From positions 1-16,749 of the forward strand of contig LVAZ01000027.1 in assembly GCA_001603055.1 (NCBI GenBank): DNA of 16,749 nt. The letters are read 5' to 3'. The notes under the pieces are model-generated. The model saw only the letters and a program-made list of their open reading frames with translations, searched no databases and was not told the DNA's origin. A program made the position numbers and the translations under genes. The DNA is from Victivallales bacterium Lenti_02. GTDB lineage: Bacteria; Verrucomicrobiota; Lentisphaeria; Oligosphaerales; Lenti-02. Of the stretch, positions 7,467 through 14,126 are shown in pieces; the first letter of the stretch is position 1; each line of letters opens with the position of its first letter.

Positions 7467-8614
7467 AGGACGTTCCCGAGATCTTTGCAGAGGTCCCCGG
7501 CGTCCTCGATGCCGATCGAGAGCCGGAGCAGGCGGTCGTTGATGCCAAGCCGCTGGCGGATGGCCGGGTCGATGTCGGCATGGGTCTGCACGGCGGGGAA
7601 GGTGACGAGGGACTCCACCCCGCCGAGGCTTTCGGCGAAGATGAACACGCGGACGCCCGCGAGGATGGCGGGCACCCGTGCCGGGTCGTCCACCTCGAAG
7701 GCGATCATCGCGCCGAAGCCGGTCCGCTCGCGCGCCAGAATCTCGCGGCCGGGATGGCCGGGGAGGCCGGGGAAATGCACCCGCCGCACCCGGGGGTGTT
7801 TTTCCAGCCAGCGGGCCACCTCCAGGGCGTTCTGCTGCTGCTTGTCCAGCCGCAGCGCCAGGGTTTTCAGTCCCCGCAGGGTCAGCCACGAGTCCATCGG
7901 TCCGAGGATGGCGCCGGCGCCGTTCTGGAGGAAGGCGATCCGCTCGGCCAGCTTCGGGGTGGAGGCGACCACCGCGCCGGCGACCACGTCGTTGTGCCCG
8001 GCCAGGTACTTGGTGGCGCTGTAGAGAACCAGATCGGCTCCCTGTTCGAGCGGCCGTTGCAGCCATCCCGTCAGGAAGGTGTTGTCAACGACGAAGAGAA
8101 TCCCCCGTTCGCGGGCGATGGCGGCCAGGGCGCGCAGGTCCGCGACGCGCAGGAGGGGATTGGTGGGCGACTCGACCAGCAGGCCGCGGACTCCCGGCGC
8201 CGCGCAGGCGGTGCGCACGGCCTCGGTGTCGGCGGTGTCCACGTAGACCGCTTCGATGCCGAGGGGACGGTAGACCTTCTCGAAGAGGCGGAAGGTGCCG
8301 CCGTAGAGGTCTTCGGTGACGACCACGCGGTCGCCCGGCGCGAAGAGCCGGATCACGGCGTCGAGCGCCGCGAGCCCGGAGGCGAAGGCGAAGGCCCGGC
8401 AGCCGCCGTCGAGCGCCGCGAGCGCCTCCTCGAGGGCCGAGCGGGTGGGGTTCGCGGTCCGGGAATAGTCGAAGCCGGTGCTTTGGCCGAGGCCCGGATG
8501 GGCGAAGGAGGCGGTCTGGTAGATGGGGGTCGAGATGGCACCGGTGGCGGAATCGCGCCGGGTGCCTGCCTGGGCCAGGAGTGTGGAGAGTTCGATACCC
8601 ATGTTCGGCTGCAT
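7463..8614 (-). CDS. PLP-dependent trans-sulfuration enzyme (cystathionine gamma-synthase/lyase type)
   Basis: This 383-residue Cys/Met-metabolism PLP enzyme is a paralogue of the next gene. Marks are FDYSRTANPTRSALE (Y50, R52), AFASGLAALDAV, VVDNTFLTG with D177, YSATKYLAGHND with PLP lysine K202, and ESLGGVESLVTFPAVQTHAD near the end. The family makes or breaks cystathionine and related C-S bonds in the cytosol. With cysK further up the operon, gamma-synthase (cysteine plus acyl-homoserine to cystathionine) is a sensible reading, but gamma-lyase is equally compatible with the visible motifs. The start is uncertain: ATG 8614 is 4 bases after the LolD-like stop, with AGGGA almost touching it. 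ATG 8602 (MGIELS) has the same AGGGA about 13 bases upstream, so the first four residues may not be real. Confidence 0.9.
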   Translation of the reverse strand: MQPNMGIELSTLLAQAGTRRDSATGAISTPIYQTASFAHPGLGQSTGFDYSRTANPTRSALEEALAALDGGCRAFAFASGLAALDAVIRLFAPGDRVVVTEDLYGGTFRLFEKVYRPLGIEAVYVDTADTEAVRTACAAPGVRGLLVESPTNPLLRVADLRALAAIARERGILFVVDNTFLTGWLQRPLEQGADLVLYSATKYLAGHNDVVAGAVVASTPKLAERIAFLQNGAGAILGPMDSWLTLRGLKTLALRLDKQQQNALEVARWLEKHPRVRRVHFPGLPGHPGREILARERTGFGAMIAFEVDDPARVPAILAGVRVFIFAESLGGVESLVTFPAVQTHADIDPAIRQRLGINDRLLRLSIGIEDAGDLCKDLGNVL

Positions 8615-8618
8615 ATCC

Positions 8619-9362
8619 CTACTTGGTGGGGCTGTCGGTTGGCGGGAGAGGCGCCGCCGTCTCCGCGGCGCTTTTGAGGCGCGTCGTGCTCGCGGTGACC
8701 CGGCCGTCCTCCAGCGTCACGGTGCGGTCGCAGCGTTCGGCCAGGGCCAGGTTGTGGGTGGTCACCACCAGTGCCAGACCTTCGTCCCGGACGGCGTTCA
8801 GGAACAGGTCGAAGATCGTCTCGCCCGTGTGGCGGTCCAGGTTGCCGGTCGGTTCGTCGGCAATCAGCACCCGCGGCTGCACCACCAGCGCGCGGCCGAT
8901 GGCCACCCGCTGCATCTGGCCGCCGGACAGTTCCTTGGGCAGATGGGTGGCGCGATCTTCGAGGCCGACTGCCCGCAGCACGCGGCCCAGCACCTCCGGG
9001 TCCGCGCGCCGGCCCAGGAAGAGCAGGGGCAGGGCGACATTTTCGGCCACGGTGAGGGTTGGGAGCAGGTGGAACTGCTGGAACACGTAGCCCAGGGTGC
9101 CGCGCCGGATTTGCACCAGCTCCGGCTCGGCCAGACCGTCGACACGGCGACCGTCGATGACCAGGCTTCCGGCGGTGGGTGCATCGAGGGCGGAGAGCAG
9201 ATTGATGAGGGTGGTCTTGCCGGAGCCGGACGGCCCCAGCACGCAGACGGACTCGCCTGCCTGCACGTCGATGTCCACGCCGTCGAGGGCGCGCACCGTC
9301 TCGCTGCCGCGGCGGTAGTGGCGGCACAGTCCTCGGCCAGAAATAATGGGTGGTCCGCTCAT
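8619..9362 (-). CDS. LolD/MacB-type ABC transporter ATP-binding protein
   Basis: This 247-residue ATPase starts at ATG 9362. AGGAG (9377-9373) lies 10 bases upstream, and the longer in-frame reading has the low-complexity look of frame shadow. Domains in order: Walker A GPSGSGKTT (43-51), Q-loop FQQFHLLPTLTV (Q95/Q96), signature LSGGQMQR (145-152), Walker B VLIADEPTGNLD (165-176), H-loop H203. The EPTGNLD and FQQFHLLP strings mark the LolD/FtsE/MacB group (the exporter and mechanotransmission class), not importer ATPases. It pairs with the FtsX-like permease 13 bases upstream; two copies of each would form the complex at the inner membrane. The tail after about residue 225 (TTRLKSAAETAAPLPPTD) is extra and looks disordered. 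Only 4 bases separate its stop from the trans-sulfuration gene. Confidence 0.93.
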   Translation of the reverse strand: MSGPPIISGRGLCRHYRRGSETVRALDGVDIDVQAGESVCVLGPSGSGKTTLINLLSALDAPTAGSLVIDGRRVDGLAEPELVQIRRGTLGYVFQQFHLLPTLTVAENVALPLLFLGRRADPEVLGRVLRAVGLEDRATHLPKELSGGQMQRVAIGRALVVQPRVLIADEPTGNLDRHTGETIFDLFLNAVRDEGLALVVTTHNLALAERCDRTVTLEDGRVTASTTRLKSAAETAAPLPPTDSPTK

Positions 9363-9372
9363 GGCGGGATGA

Positions 9373-9377
9373 CTCCT
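9373..9377 (-). promoter_or_regulatory. Ribosome binding site overlapping the FtsX-like stop codon, for the LolD-like gene
   Basis: AGGAG on the minus strand merges with the TAG stop of the permease gene (9378-9376) and lies 10 bases before ATG 9362. It supports that start and indicates coupled translation of permease and ATPase. Confidence 0.7.
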
Positions 9378-10623
9378 ATTCGTTGGTCCGGATGGCTTCC
9401 ACCGGTCGCAGGCCGGCGGCGCGGCAGGCGGGCCAGATGCCGGCCAGCAGCCCCAGCAGGGTGGCGCCCAGGATGGCGCCGGCAATCAGCGGCGTGGTGA
9501 TGCTGACCAGTCTCTGGGTGACGCCGATGTCGAGGACTCGGCGCAGGGCGATGTCGGTGGCCCCGGAACCCAGGGTTGCCAGGATGCAGCCGGAAATGCC
9601 CCCGAGCAGACAGACCAGGAGAGTTTCGGTCCAGACCAGACGGAACACTTGCCGTCGCGTCGCCCCGACCGCCTTCATGATGCCGATCTCGCCGATCCGC
9701 TCGTAGACGCTCATCAGAATGGCATTGACGACGCCGATCACGGCCACCACCACGGCGATCACGGCCACGGCCGCGACCATCGTCTGCGCCGTGCCCACCA
9801 GCGAGACCAGGGCACCCTTCACCTGCTCCAGGCTGACCACCTGCACCTCGGGGATGCTCATCCAGCGGCCCTCGAATTCGCGCATCCGCGCGGCGTTGAA
9901 CTCGCGCAGCTTGATGCCGATGATGGTGAGTTCGTCGGCGCGCCCGAACAGACGCTGGGCGGTGCGCAGCGGCAGGAACACCGTGCCGTCGTCCTGCGAT
10001 CCGCTGCGGGCCAGCACGCCGACCACCCGGAATTCGTGCATCCGGGCTTCGGCCGCGCCGGCGGCGGCGATGGAGGCGTAGAAGGTGTCGCCGACCTTGC
10101 GCTGCTCGTATTCGGCCACTTCGAAGCCCATGACGATCTCGTCGGCCGCGTCTTCGGAGAACCAGCGGCCACCGTCGAACCCCGGGCCGGCCGCGAAGGA
10201 AAGCCAGGGCTTCATGACCCGGAACGAAGGCACGTCCACCCCCGAGAGGATGGTGAAGGCGCTGCCGCTGGTCTCTTCGTCGATGCCCCCGGCCTCCTTT
10301 TCGGCGATGCCGATGAAAATGGGGGTGATTTCCTCGACGTCGGGATCGCTGCGGATTTGGTGATAGGCGTTTTCGGGCAGATAGAGGAGGCCGGTGCCGC
10401 CCTTCAGCATCATGGTGGCGGCCTCGTAGGGGCAGCCCTTGGCCATGACCATCACCTGGAAGCCGAGCTGCTCGATGCTGCTGAAGATGGCCTGCTTGTA
10501 GCCGAGGTTGAAGCCGCCCAGGCTCACCGCCACGGCAACGGCCAGGGCGACGCCGCCCGCGGTCAGCAGGGTGCGAACCGGGCGCCGCTTGAGGTTTTTC
10601 CAGGCAAACGCGGTGTAGGTCAT
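9376..10623 (-). CDS. FtsX-like ABC transporter permease (MacB/LolC type)
   Basis: This is a 415-residue membrane protein with the four-TM FtsX layout. TM1 is at about 18-40, followed by a periplasmic MacB_PCD-like domain at about 45-265, TM2 at about 278-302, TM3 at about 333-357 and TM4 at about 376-398. The cytoplasmic coupling segment YERIGEIGIMKAVGATRRQV after TM2 is the classic FtsX signature, and the end RPVEAIRTNE is also typical. A conserved-looking patch KGCPYEAATMMLKGG (62-76) lies early in the periplasmic domain, with a single cysteine C64. The ATG at 10623 overlaps the preceding lipoprotein stop in ATGA form. Its partner is the LolD-like ATPase downstream. The class usually extrudes, or does mechanical work on, periplasmic or lipid-anchored substrates; the substrate here is unknown. 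The periplasmic lipoprotein and the outer-membrane barrel upstream are candidate partners. Confidence 0.9.
   Translation of the reverse strand: MTYTAFAWKNLKRRPVRTLLTAGGVALAVAVAVSLGGFNLGYKQAIFSSIEQLGFQVMVMAKGCPYEAATMMLKGGTGLLYLPENAYHQIRSDPDVEEITPIFIGIAEKEAGGIDEETSGSAFTILSGVDVPSFRVMKPWLSFAAGPGFDGGRWFSEDAADEIVMGFEVAEYEQRKVGDTFYASIAAAGAAEARMHEFRVVGVLARSGSQDDGTVFLPLRTAQRLFGRADELTIIGIKLREFNAARMREFEGRWMSIPEVQVVSLEQVKGALVSLVGTAQTMVAAVAVIAVVVAVIGVVNAILMSVYERIGEIGIMKAVGATRRQVFRLVWTETLLVCLLGGISGCILATLGSGATDIALRRVLDIGVTQRLVSITTPLIAGAILGATLLGLLAGIWPACRAAGLRPVEAIRTNE
10620..10623 (-). other. ATGA start/stop overlap between DUF4920 lipoprotein and FtsX-like permease
   Basis: The TGA of the lipoprotein gene (10622-10620) overlaps the ATG of the permease (10623-10621). 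This fixes the permease start and suggests stoichiometric, coupled expression. Confidence 0.9.
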
Positions 10624-11057
10624 TGGACGTCCCCCGGCGTTTTCCGGAAGGTGACGCGGGTGCCGATGAACACCAGATTGGCACCGTGGCGAATCAGTTC
10701 GCCCTCCACTTCGGCCGCGTTGCCGATGTTTTTGGGCAGCTTGGGCAGGGTGTCGCCCAGCTCGACCCGGAGGGAATTCCCCTGACTGTCGCGGAGCACC
10801 AGCCAGCAGCCGGAGGCCGGGCATTGGCGCTCGATCTGCCCGGCGACGCGGACCGGGCGGCGGTTGAAGGCGTCGGGGGCTTCGAGCAGTCGGCCGATGG
10901 CAACCGTTTCGGCGCCGGTGAAGGGTTCGCCGAAGTGTTTCCCGGCATCGGCCTCCGCAGGGTTGCGGTCGCCGCAGCCGGCGGCAAGAAACAGGGCGGC
11001 CATCAGCGCCGCGAGGGCGGCCGACAGCGGGAGAGAGTGGTTTGGTTTTGCCGTCAT
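10620..11057 (-). CDS. DUF4920-type periplasmic lipoprotein
   Basis: This 145-residue lipoprotein has the signal peptide MTAKPNHSLPLSAALAALMA plus ALFLAAGC, so lipidation would fall on C28. The mature part matches the small OB-fold-like DUF4920 pattern: KHFGEPFTGAE at about 40-50, then VRVAGQIERQCPASGCWLVL containing C79 and C84, and AEVEGELI near the end. The cysteine pair (C-x4-C followed by W) is the striking feature of the family and could form a disulfide or bind a metal. D30 at +2 after the acyl-cysteine's glycine neighbour is not the classical inner-membrane retention position, so the final membrane is unclear. AAGGAG (11071-11066) is 8 bases before the ATG. It is translationally coupled to the permease, so it is a likely accessory or substrate protein of that ABC complex. 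Confidence 0.8.
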   Translation of the reverse strand: MTAKPNHSLPLSAALAALMAALFLAAGCGDRNPAEADAGKHFGEPFTGAETVAIGRLLEAPDAFNRRPVRVAGQIERQCPASGCWLVLRDSQGNSLRVELGDTLPKLPKNIGNAAEVEGELIRHGANLVFIGTRVTFRKTPGDVQ

Positions 11058-11065
11058 TTTGCTGT

Positions 11066-11071
11066 CTCCTT
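11066..11071 (-). promoter_or_regulatory. Ribosome binding site for the DUF4920 lipoprotein
   Basis: AAGGAG on the minus strand lies 8 bases upstream of ATG 11057, in the 25-base gap after the FMN-binding-like gene. Confidence 0.7.
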
Positions 11072-11082
11072 GGTGCGGAAAA

Positions 11083-11793
11083 TCATTTGTTCAGATTGTC
11101 CAGCGCCTCGCGGGCGCGCTCGAAAAACGGTTCGTGGCGCTGGTCGAAGATGAACATGTCGAGGAGGATGAGATTTTTGCGGAGCCCGCGCAGCGTGGCC
11201 TCCCAGTCCGGCTGGGCCGCTTCGGGCAGACCTGCGGGCGGGCGGAGCTGGCCCACCCGGTCGGCCGCATGGCCCGGCGAGGCCACCGAGAAATAGTCGT
11301 GGCGGTAGAAGTCGGCAAGCGTGAGGCCGGCAAACTGCTCCCGGGCCTCGCGGGCGCGCAGGGCGCGCCCGCCCGGGCTCTCCAGCCGCTGGAAGAACAT
11401 GCGGGAGATGCCAGCCGTTTCCGGGTCGAGCGCGACGAAGACCTGGATGACGCCGCCGCGGCCGGGCACATTCACGCCATGCACATAGCCGATGCGTTCC
11501 TCGCCGCGAAACACCGAGTAGAGGGTGTACGGCGTGTCGAAGGCCTCGTACACCGGGTCCAGGTCGCTGCCGACCCGCTGCTGGAGCTTCGCGTACAGCT
11601 CGCGCCCGTTCGGAAGCCGGGGCATTTCCCTGACATCCTCGCGGTAGGAGGTCATGTCGGGATAGAGCGTCTTGAGGTCGCGCGCCGGGTTGCTGAGGGT
11701 GCAGCCGATGGCGGCGCGGGCCGTCGGTGCCAGCATGGCCGCCGCCAGGGCGACCATGGCCAGGACCGTTGTGCGAAGGGGTTGTGTTTTCAT
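11083..11793 (-). CDS. Secreted FMN-binding-domain-like protein (RnfG/NosR-type fold)
   Basis: This is a 236-residue protein with a Sec signal peptide (KTQPLRTTVLAMVALAAAML, cleavage after APTARA at 27). The start at ATG 11793 is chosen for the signal peptide and an AGAAGG site 9 bases upstream. The core reads as an FMN_bind-type domain: YTLYSVFRGEERIGYVHGVN at about 89-108, GGVIQVFVALDPETAGISRM at about 113-132, then RLESPGGRA (136-144) in the place of the family's 'hxETPGxG', and EQFAGLTLADF (152-162). I do not see the usual S/T-GAT-S/T covalent flavinylation site, so it may bind FMN non-covalently or not at all. It lies between the outer-membrane barrel (46 bases upstream) and the DUF4920 lipoprotein (25 bases downstream). 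A periplasmic redox or ligand-binding role in that module is an inference. Confidence 0.6.
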   Translation of the reverse strand: MKTQPLRTTVLAMVALAAAMLAPTARAAIGCTLSNPARDLKTLYPDMTSYREDVREMPRLPNGRELYAKLQQRVGSDLDPVYEAFDTPYTLYSVFRGEERIGYVHGVNVPGRGGVIQVFVALDPETAGISRMFFQRLESPGGRALRAREAREQFAGLTLADFYRHDYFSVASPGHAADRVGQLRPPAGLPEAAQPDWEATLRGLRKNLILLDMFIFDQRHEPFFERAREALDNLNK

Positions 11794-11839
11794 GTGAGTC
11801 AGCCTTCTTTCCGGAGAGGCGGAACGCGCGCGCCGTTTG

Positions 11840-13066
11840 TCACCAGTACCGGTAATACTGCAGGATGAGGACGGTATGCTCGGGTTCGCCGGTGTGGCGG
11901 AGCCTGCGCTCGACGGCCAGGGCGAGCCAGTGCAGCGCGGCGTTGCCCACGTCGTTCTGGAAGTAATGGGTGATGACGGCGCTGGCCCCGGTTTCGTTGT
12001 AGTCCCTGCCGCCTGCTCCCACATCCTGCTGGAAGTGCCGGTACTGCAGGGCCGCGCCCCAGCGTCGGCCGGGGTGCAGCCAGTCCGCCTGGCCCAGGGC
12101 GGCATAGAGAGCGTCGTTCTCGTCTTCGCCGGCGGCGGTTTCGACGGTCAGGGTCAGCGGCCCGCCGGCGGTGTCGAAGCGCCGCCGCAGATCGGCGCCC
12201 AGCCGCCAGCCGCCGACCACGGGCCCGCCGCCGGTGGCATGATGGACGGAGTGGCTGCGCATGACCGCATGGCGGTCGACGCGCTCGCCGGCCGCAAAGC
12301 TGATGCCGCCCTCGAGGCCATGCTCGAAGAGCCACTGGTTGTTCAGGGCCAGGCGCGCGACGACCAGGCCGGCCTGGCCCTTGAGTTCATGCTCGGGGCC
12401 GCTGCCGGCCAGATAGCCGAACGTGTAGTCGAAATGCTCGTCGAGATTGCCGTAGATGGTGGCCTGCCAGTCGCGTTCGGCCCCGAAGACGGTGTCGTTC
12501 AGCAACTGAAGAATGGTGCCGTGGGTGTCGGTCTGCTGGTTGAGCCCGAAGGGCTGGTAGAAGTAGCCGGTCCGCAGGTTCAGCCGCCCGGGAGCGCCGA
12601 TGAGGTTGTAAAAGTCCGCATAGGCGTTGTGGGTCTCGTACTTCCAGCGGTCCGCCTCCCGCCCCATGTGGTCCGCCGCCATGTCCGGAACCCGGTCGCG
12701 GTACACCAGCCGGCCCTGATAATTGACCGAGGCCAGGGTGCGGGTGGGGCTGGCAAACCGCTTTTGCAGCTCGAAGCCCAGGGAGAGCCTGGAGAAGCCG
12801 TCCCGCTCGCCCTCGGTCCCGGGTTCGCGGAACCCGCCTCCCAGGAGGTATATTTCCCGGCGCACCAGCAGGTTGTCCAGCCACCCCGGCACGGTTTCGG
12901 GCGGTGCCGCGAGGGACAGCGGCGCCAGATTGAGGTCGGCAAAGGGATCGTCGGCCGCCCGGACCGGCAGGGCGCACAGCGCGAGCAGCACCAGGGCCAG
13001 CGCGGCCCATGTCGGCGGGATTGTCTGGTGTGTCGTCATGTCCATTGTGCCGGTTTCGGATGCCAT
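11840..13066 (-). CDS. Outer-membrane beta-barrel (porin-like) protein
   Basis: This protein of up to 408 residues has a hydrophobic export segment (PPTWAALALVLLALCALPVRA) followed by ADDPFADLNLAPL. The mature part alternates short aromatic-flanked strands with polar turns, for example LRTGYFYQPFGLNQQTDTH, YGNLDEHFDYTFGYLAGSG, WGAALQYRHFQQDVGAGG and ILQYYRYW at the very end. The terminal aromatic residue (W) is the usual signal for barrel insertion by the BAM complex. The family is not one I recognise by name; it could be a porin or the outer-membrane part of the downstream ABC/FMN-like module. Start choice is open: ATGs at 13066, 13045 and 13039 are all in frame and none has a clear ribosome site. 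The shortest (MTTHQTIPP) gives the most normal signal peptide. Confidence 0.78.
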   Translation of the reverse strand: MASETGTMDMTTHQTIPPTWAALALVLLALCALPVRAADDPFADLNLAPLSLAAPPETVPGWLDNLLVRREIYLLGGGFREPGTEGERDGFSRLSLGFELQKRFASPTRTLASVNYQGRLVYRDRVPDMAADHMGREADRWKYETHNAYADFYNLIGAPGRLNLRTGYFYQPFGLNQQTDTHGTILQLLNDTVFGAERDWQATIYGNLDEHFDYTFGYLAGSGPEHELKGQAGLVVARLALNNQWLFEHGLEGGISFAAGERVDRHAVMRSHSVHHATGGGPVVGGWRLGADLRRRFDTAGGPLTLTVETAAGEDENDALYAALGQADWLHPGRRWGAALQYRHFQQDVGAGGRDYNETGASAVITHYFQNDVGNAALHWLALAVERRLRHTGEPEHTVLILQYYRYW

Positions 13067-13138
13067 GGCGTTTTGTCTTGACTACGGCGGGAGGGCATGG
13101 TTGCTTTCCAGGTTGTTTTGAGGTGGTTCCCGGGGGGT
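13067..13138 (-). other. Largest intergenic gap (72 bases) in the minus-strand block
   Basis: This stretch lies between cysK and the outer-membrane barrel gene. It is less GC-rich than its surroundings. I see no convincing -35/-10 pair, terminator hairpin or riboswitch in it. If the minus-strand block has an internal promoter, this is the most likely place, but nothing in the bases proves one. Confidence 0.4.
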
Positions 13139-14116
13139 TCAGGAGCCGGTGTCCGACAGGGGCGTCGTGATATAGCGCTCGCCGGAGTCGGGGAACATGA
13201 CGACGACGAGCTTGCCGCGCATGTCCTCGCGCCGGGCTACTTGCAGGGCGGCCCAGGCGGCCGCGCCGCAGGAGATGCCGCAGAGGATACCCTCCTGGCA
13301 GGCCACCTTGCGCGCGGTGTGGAAGGCGTCGGCGTCGGGCACGCGGATGACCTCGTCGAGTATCTTGCGGTTGAGGACGGCGGGCACAAAGCCCGCGCCG
13401 ATGCCCTGGATGCGGTGCGGGCCGGGCCGGCCGCCCGAGAGCACCGGCGAGGCGTCGGGCTCGACTCCGATGATGCGCACCGACGGCTTGCGGGCCTTGA
13501 GCACCTCGCCGACGCCGGTGATGGTGCCGCCGGTGCCGATGCCGGCGACGAATGCGTCGACCTGGCCCTGCGTGTCGGCCCAGATTTCCTCGGCCGTGGT
13601 TTCGCGGTGGACCTGGGGATTGGCCGGGTTGTCGAACTGCAGGGGCATGAAGCTGCCGGGAATCGTCCGCAGCAGCTCCCTGGCCTTGTCCACCGACCCG
13701 CGCATGCCCAGCGGTCCGGGGGTCAGCACCAGCTCGGCCCCGAGCATTTTGACCAGTTTGCGGCGCTCGATGGTCATGGTTTCGGGCATGGTGAGAATGA
13801 GTCGGTAGCCCTTGGCGGCGCAGGCGAAGGCCAGGCCGATGCCGGTGTTGCCCGAGGTGGGCTCGATGACCGTCATGCCGGGCTTCAGGCGGCCGTCGCG
13901 CTCGGCGGCCGCGATCATGGCCGCGCCGATGCGGCATTTCACGCTGTTCATGGGGTTGAAGGACTCGAGCTTGACCACCACCTGGGCGAGGCATCCATCG
14001 GTGATCTGCCGCAGGCGGACCAGGGGGGTGGCGCCGATGACCTGGGTGATGTCGTCGTGGACCCGGCCGCGGAAGGCGGCGGGCGGCGGATTGCTGGCGG
14101 GTTGTGCGGTGCTCAT
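13139..14116 (-). CDS. cysK: Cysteine synthase (O-acetylserine sulfhydrylase) CysK
   Basis: This 325-residue fold-type II PLP enzyme makes cysteine from O-acetylserine and sulfide in the cytosol. The PLP-lysine motif is NPMNSVKCRIG with K60; the VKCRIG form, rather than VKDRIG, is the one found in E. coli CysK. Also visible are the substrate loop EPTSGNTGIG (TSGNTG at 87-92), MPETMTIERRKLVK, the phosphate-binding GTGGT (194-198), GPHRIQGIGAGFVP, and EGILCGISCGAA, where the serine that contacts the pyridine nitrogen is expected. Start ATG 14116 lies 10 bases after the ABC ATPase stop, with GGACC just ahead. The residue lengths and motifs favour CysK over cystathionine beta-synthase (no CBS domains) or CysM. 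Its position directly behind an importer operon suggests that the transporter supplies a sulfur source. Confidence 0.95.
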   Translation of the reverse strand: MSTAQPASNPPPAAFRGRVHDDITQVIGATPLVRLRQITDGCLAQVVVKLESFNPMNSVKCRIGAAMIAAAERDGRLKPGMTVIEPTSGNTGIGLAFACAAKGYRLILTMPETMTIERRKLVKMLGAELVLTPGPLGMRGSVDKARELLRTIPGSFMPLQFDNPANPQVHRETTAEEIWADTQGQVDAFVAGIGTGGTITGVGEVLKARKPSVRIIGVEPDASPVLSGGRPGPHRIQGIGAGFVPAVLNRKILDEVIRVPDADAFHTARKVACQEGILCGISCGAAAWAALQVARREDMRGKLVVVMFPDSGERYITTPLSDTGS

Positions 14117-14126
14117 GGATGGGTCC

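Noticed and set aside
8360..8425. Short direct repeat around GTCGAGCGCCGCGAG in the trans-sulfuration gene
   Set aside because: Both copies encode Leu-Ala-Ala-Leu-Asp in conserved positions of the enzyme family. This is coincidental coding similarity, not a repeat element.
9363..9485. N-terminal extension of the LolD-like ATPase from 9485
   Set aside because: It overlaps the end of the FtsX-like gene in another frame, has Pro/Trp-rich shadow composition, and the ribosome site points to ATG 9362.
13067..13138. Promoter or sulfur-responsive riboswitch (SAM or T-box type) upstream of the barrel gene
   Set aside because: The gap is too short for a SAM or T-box leader, and no convincing -35/-10 pair is visible on the minus strand.
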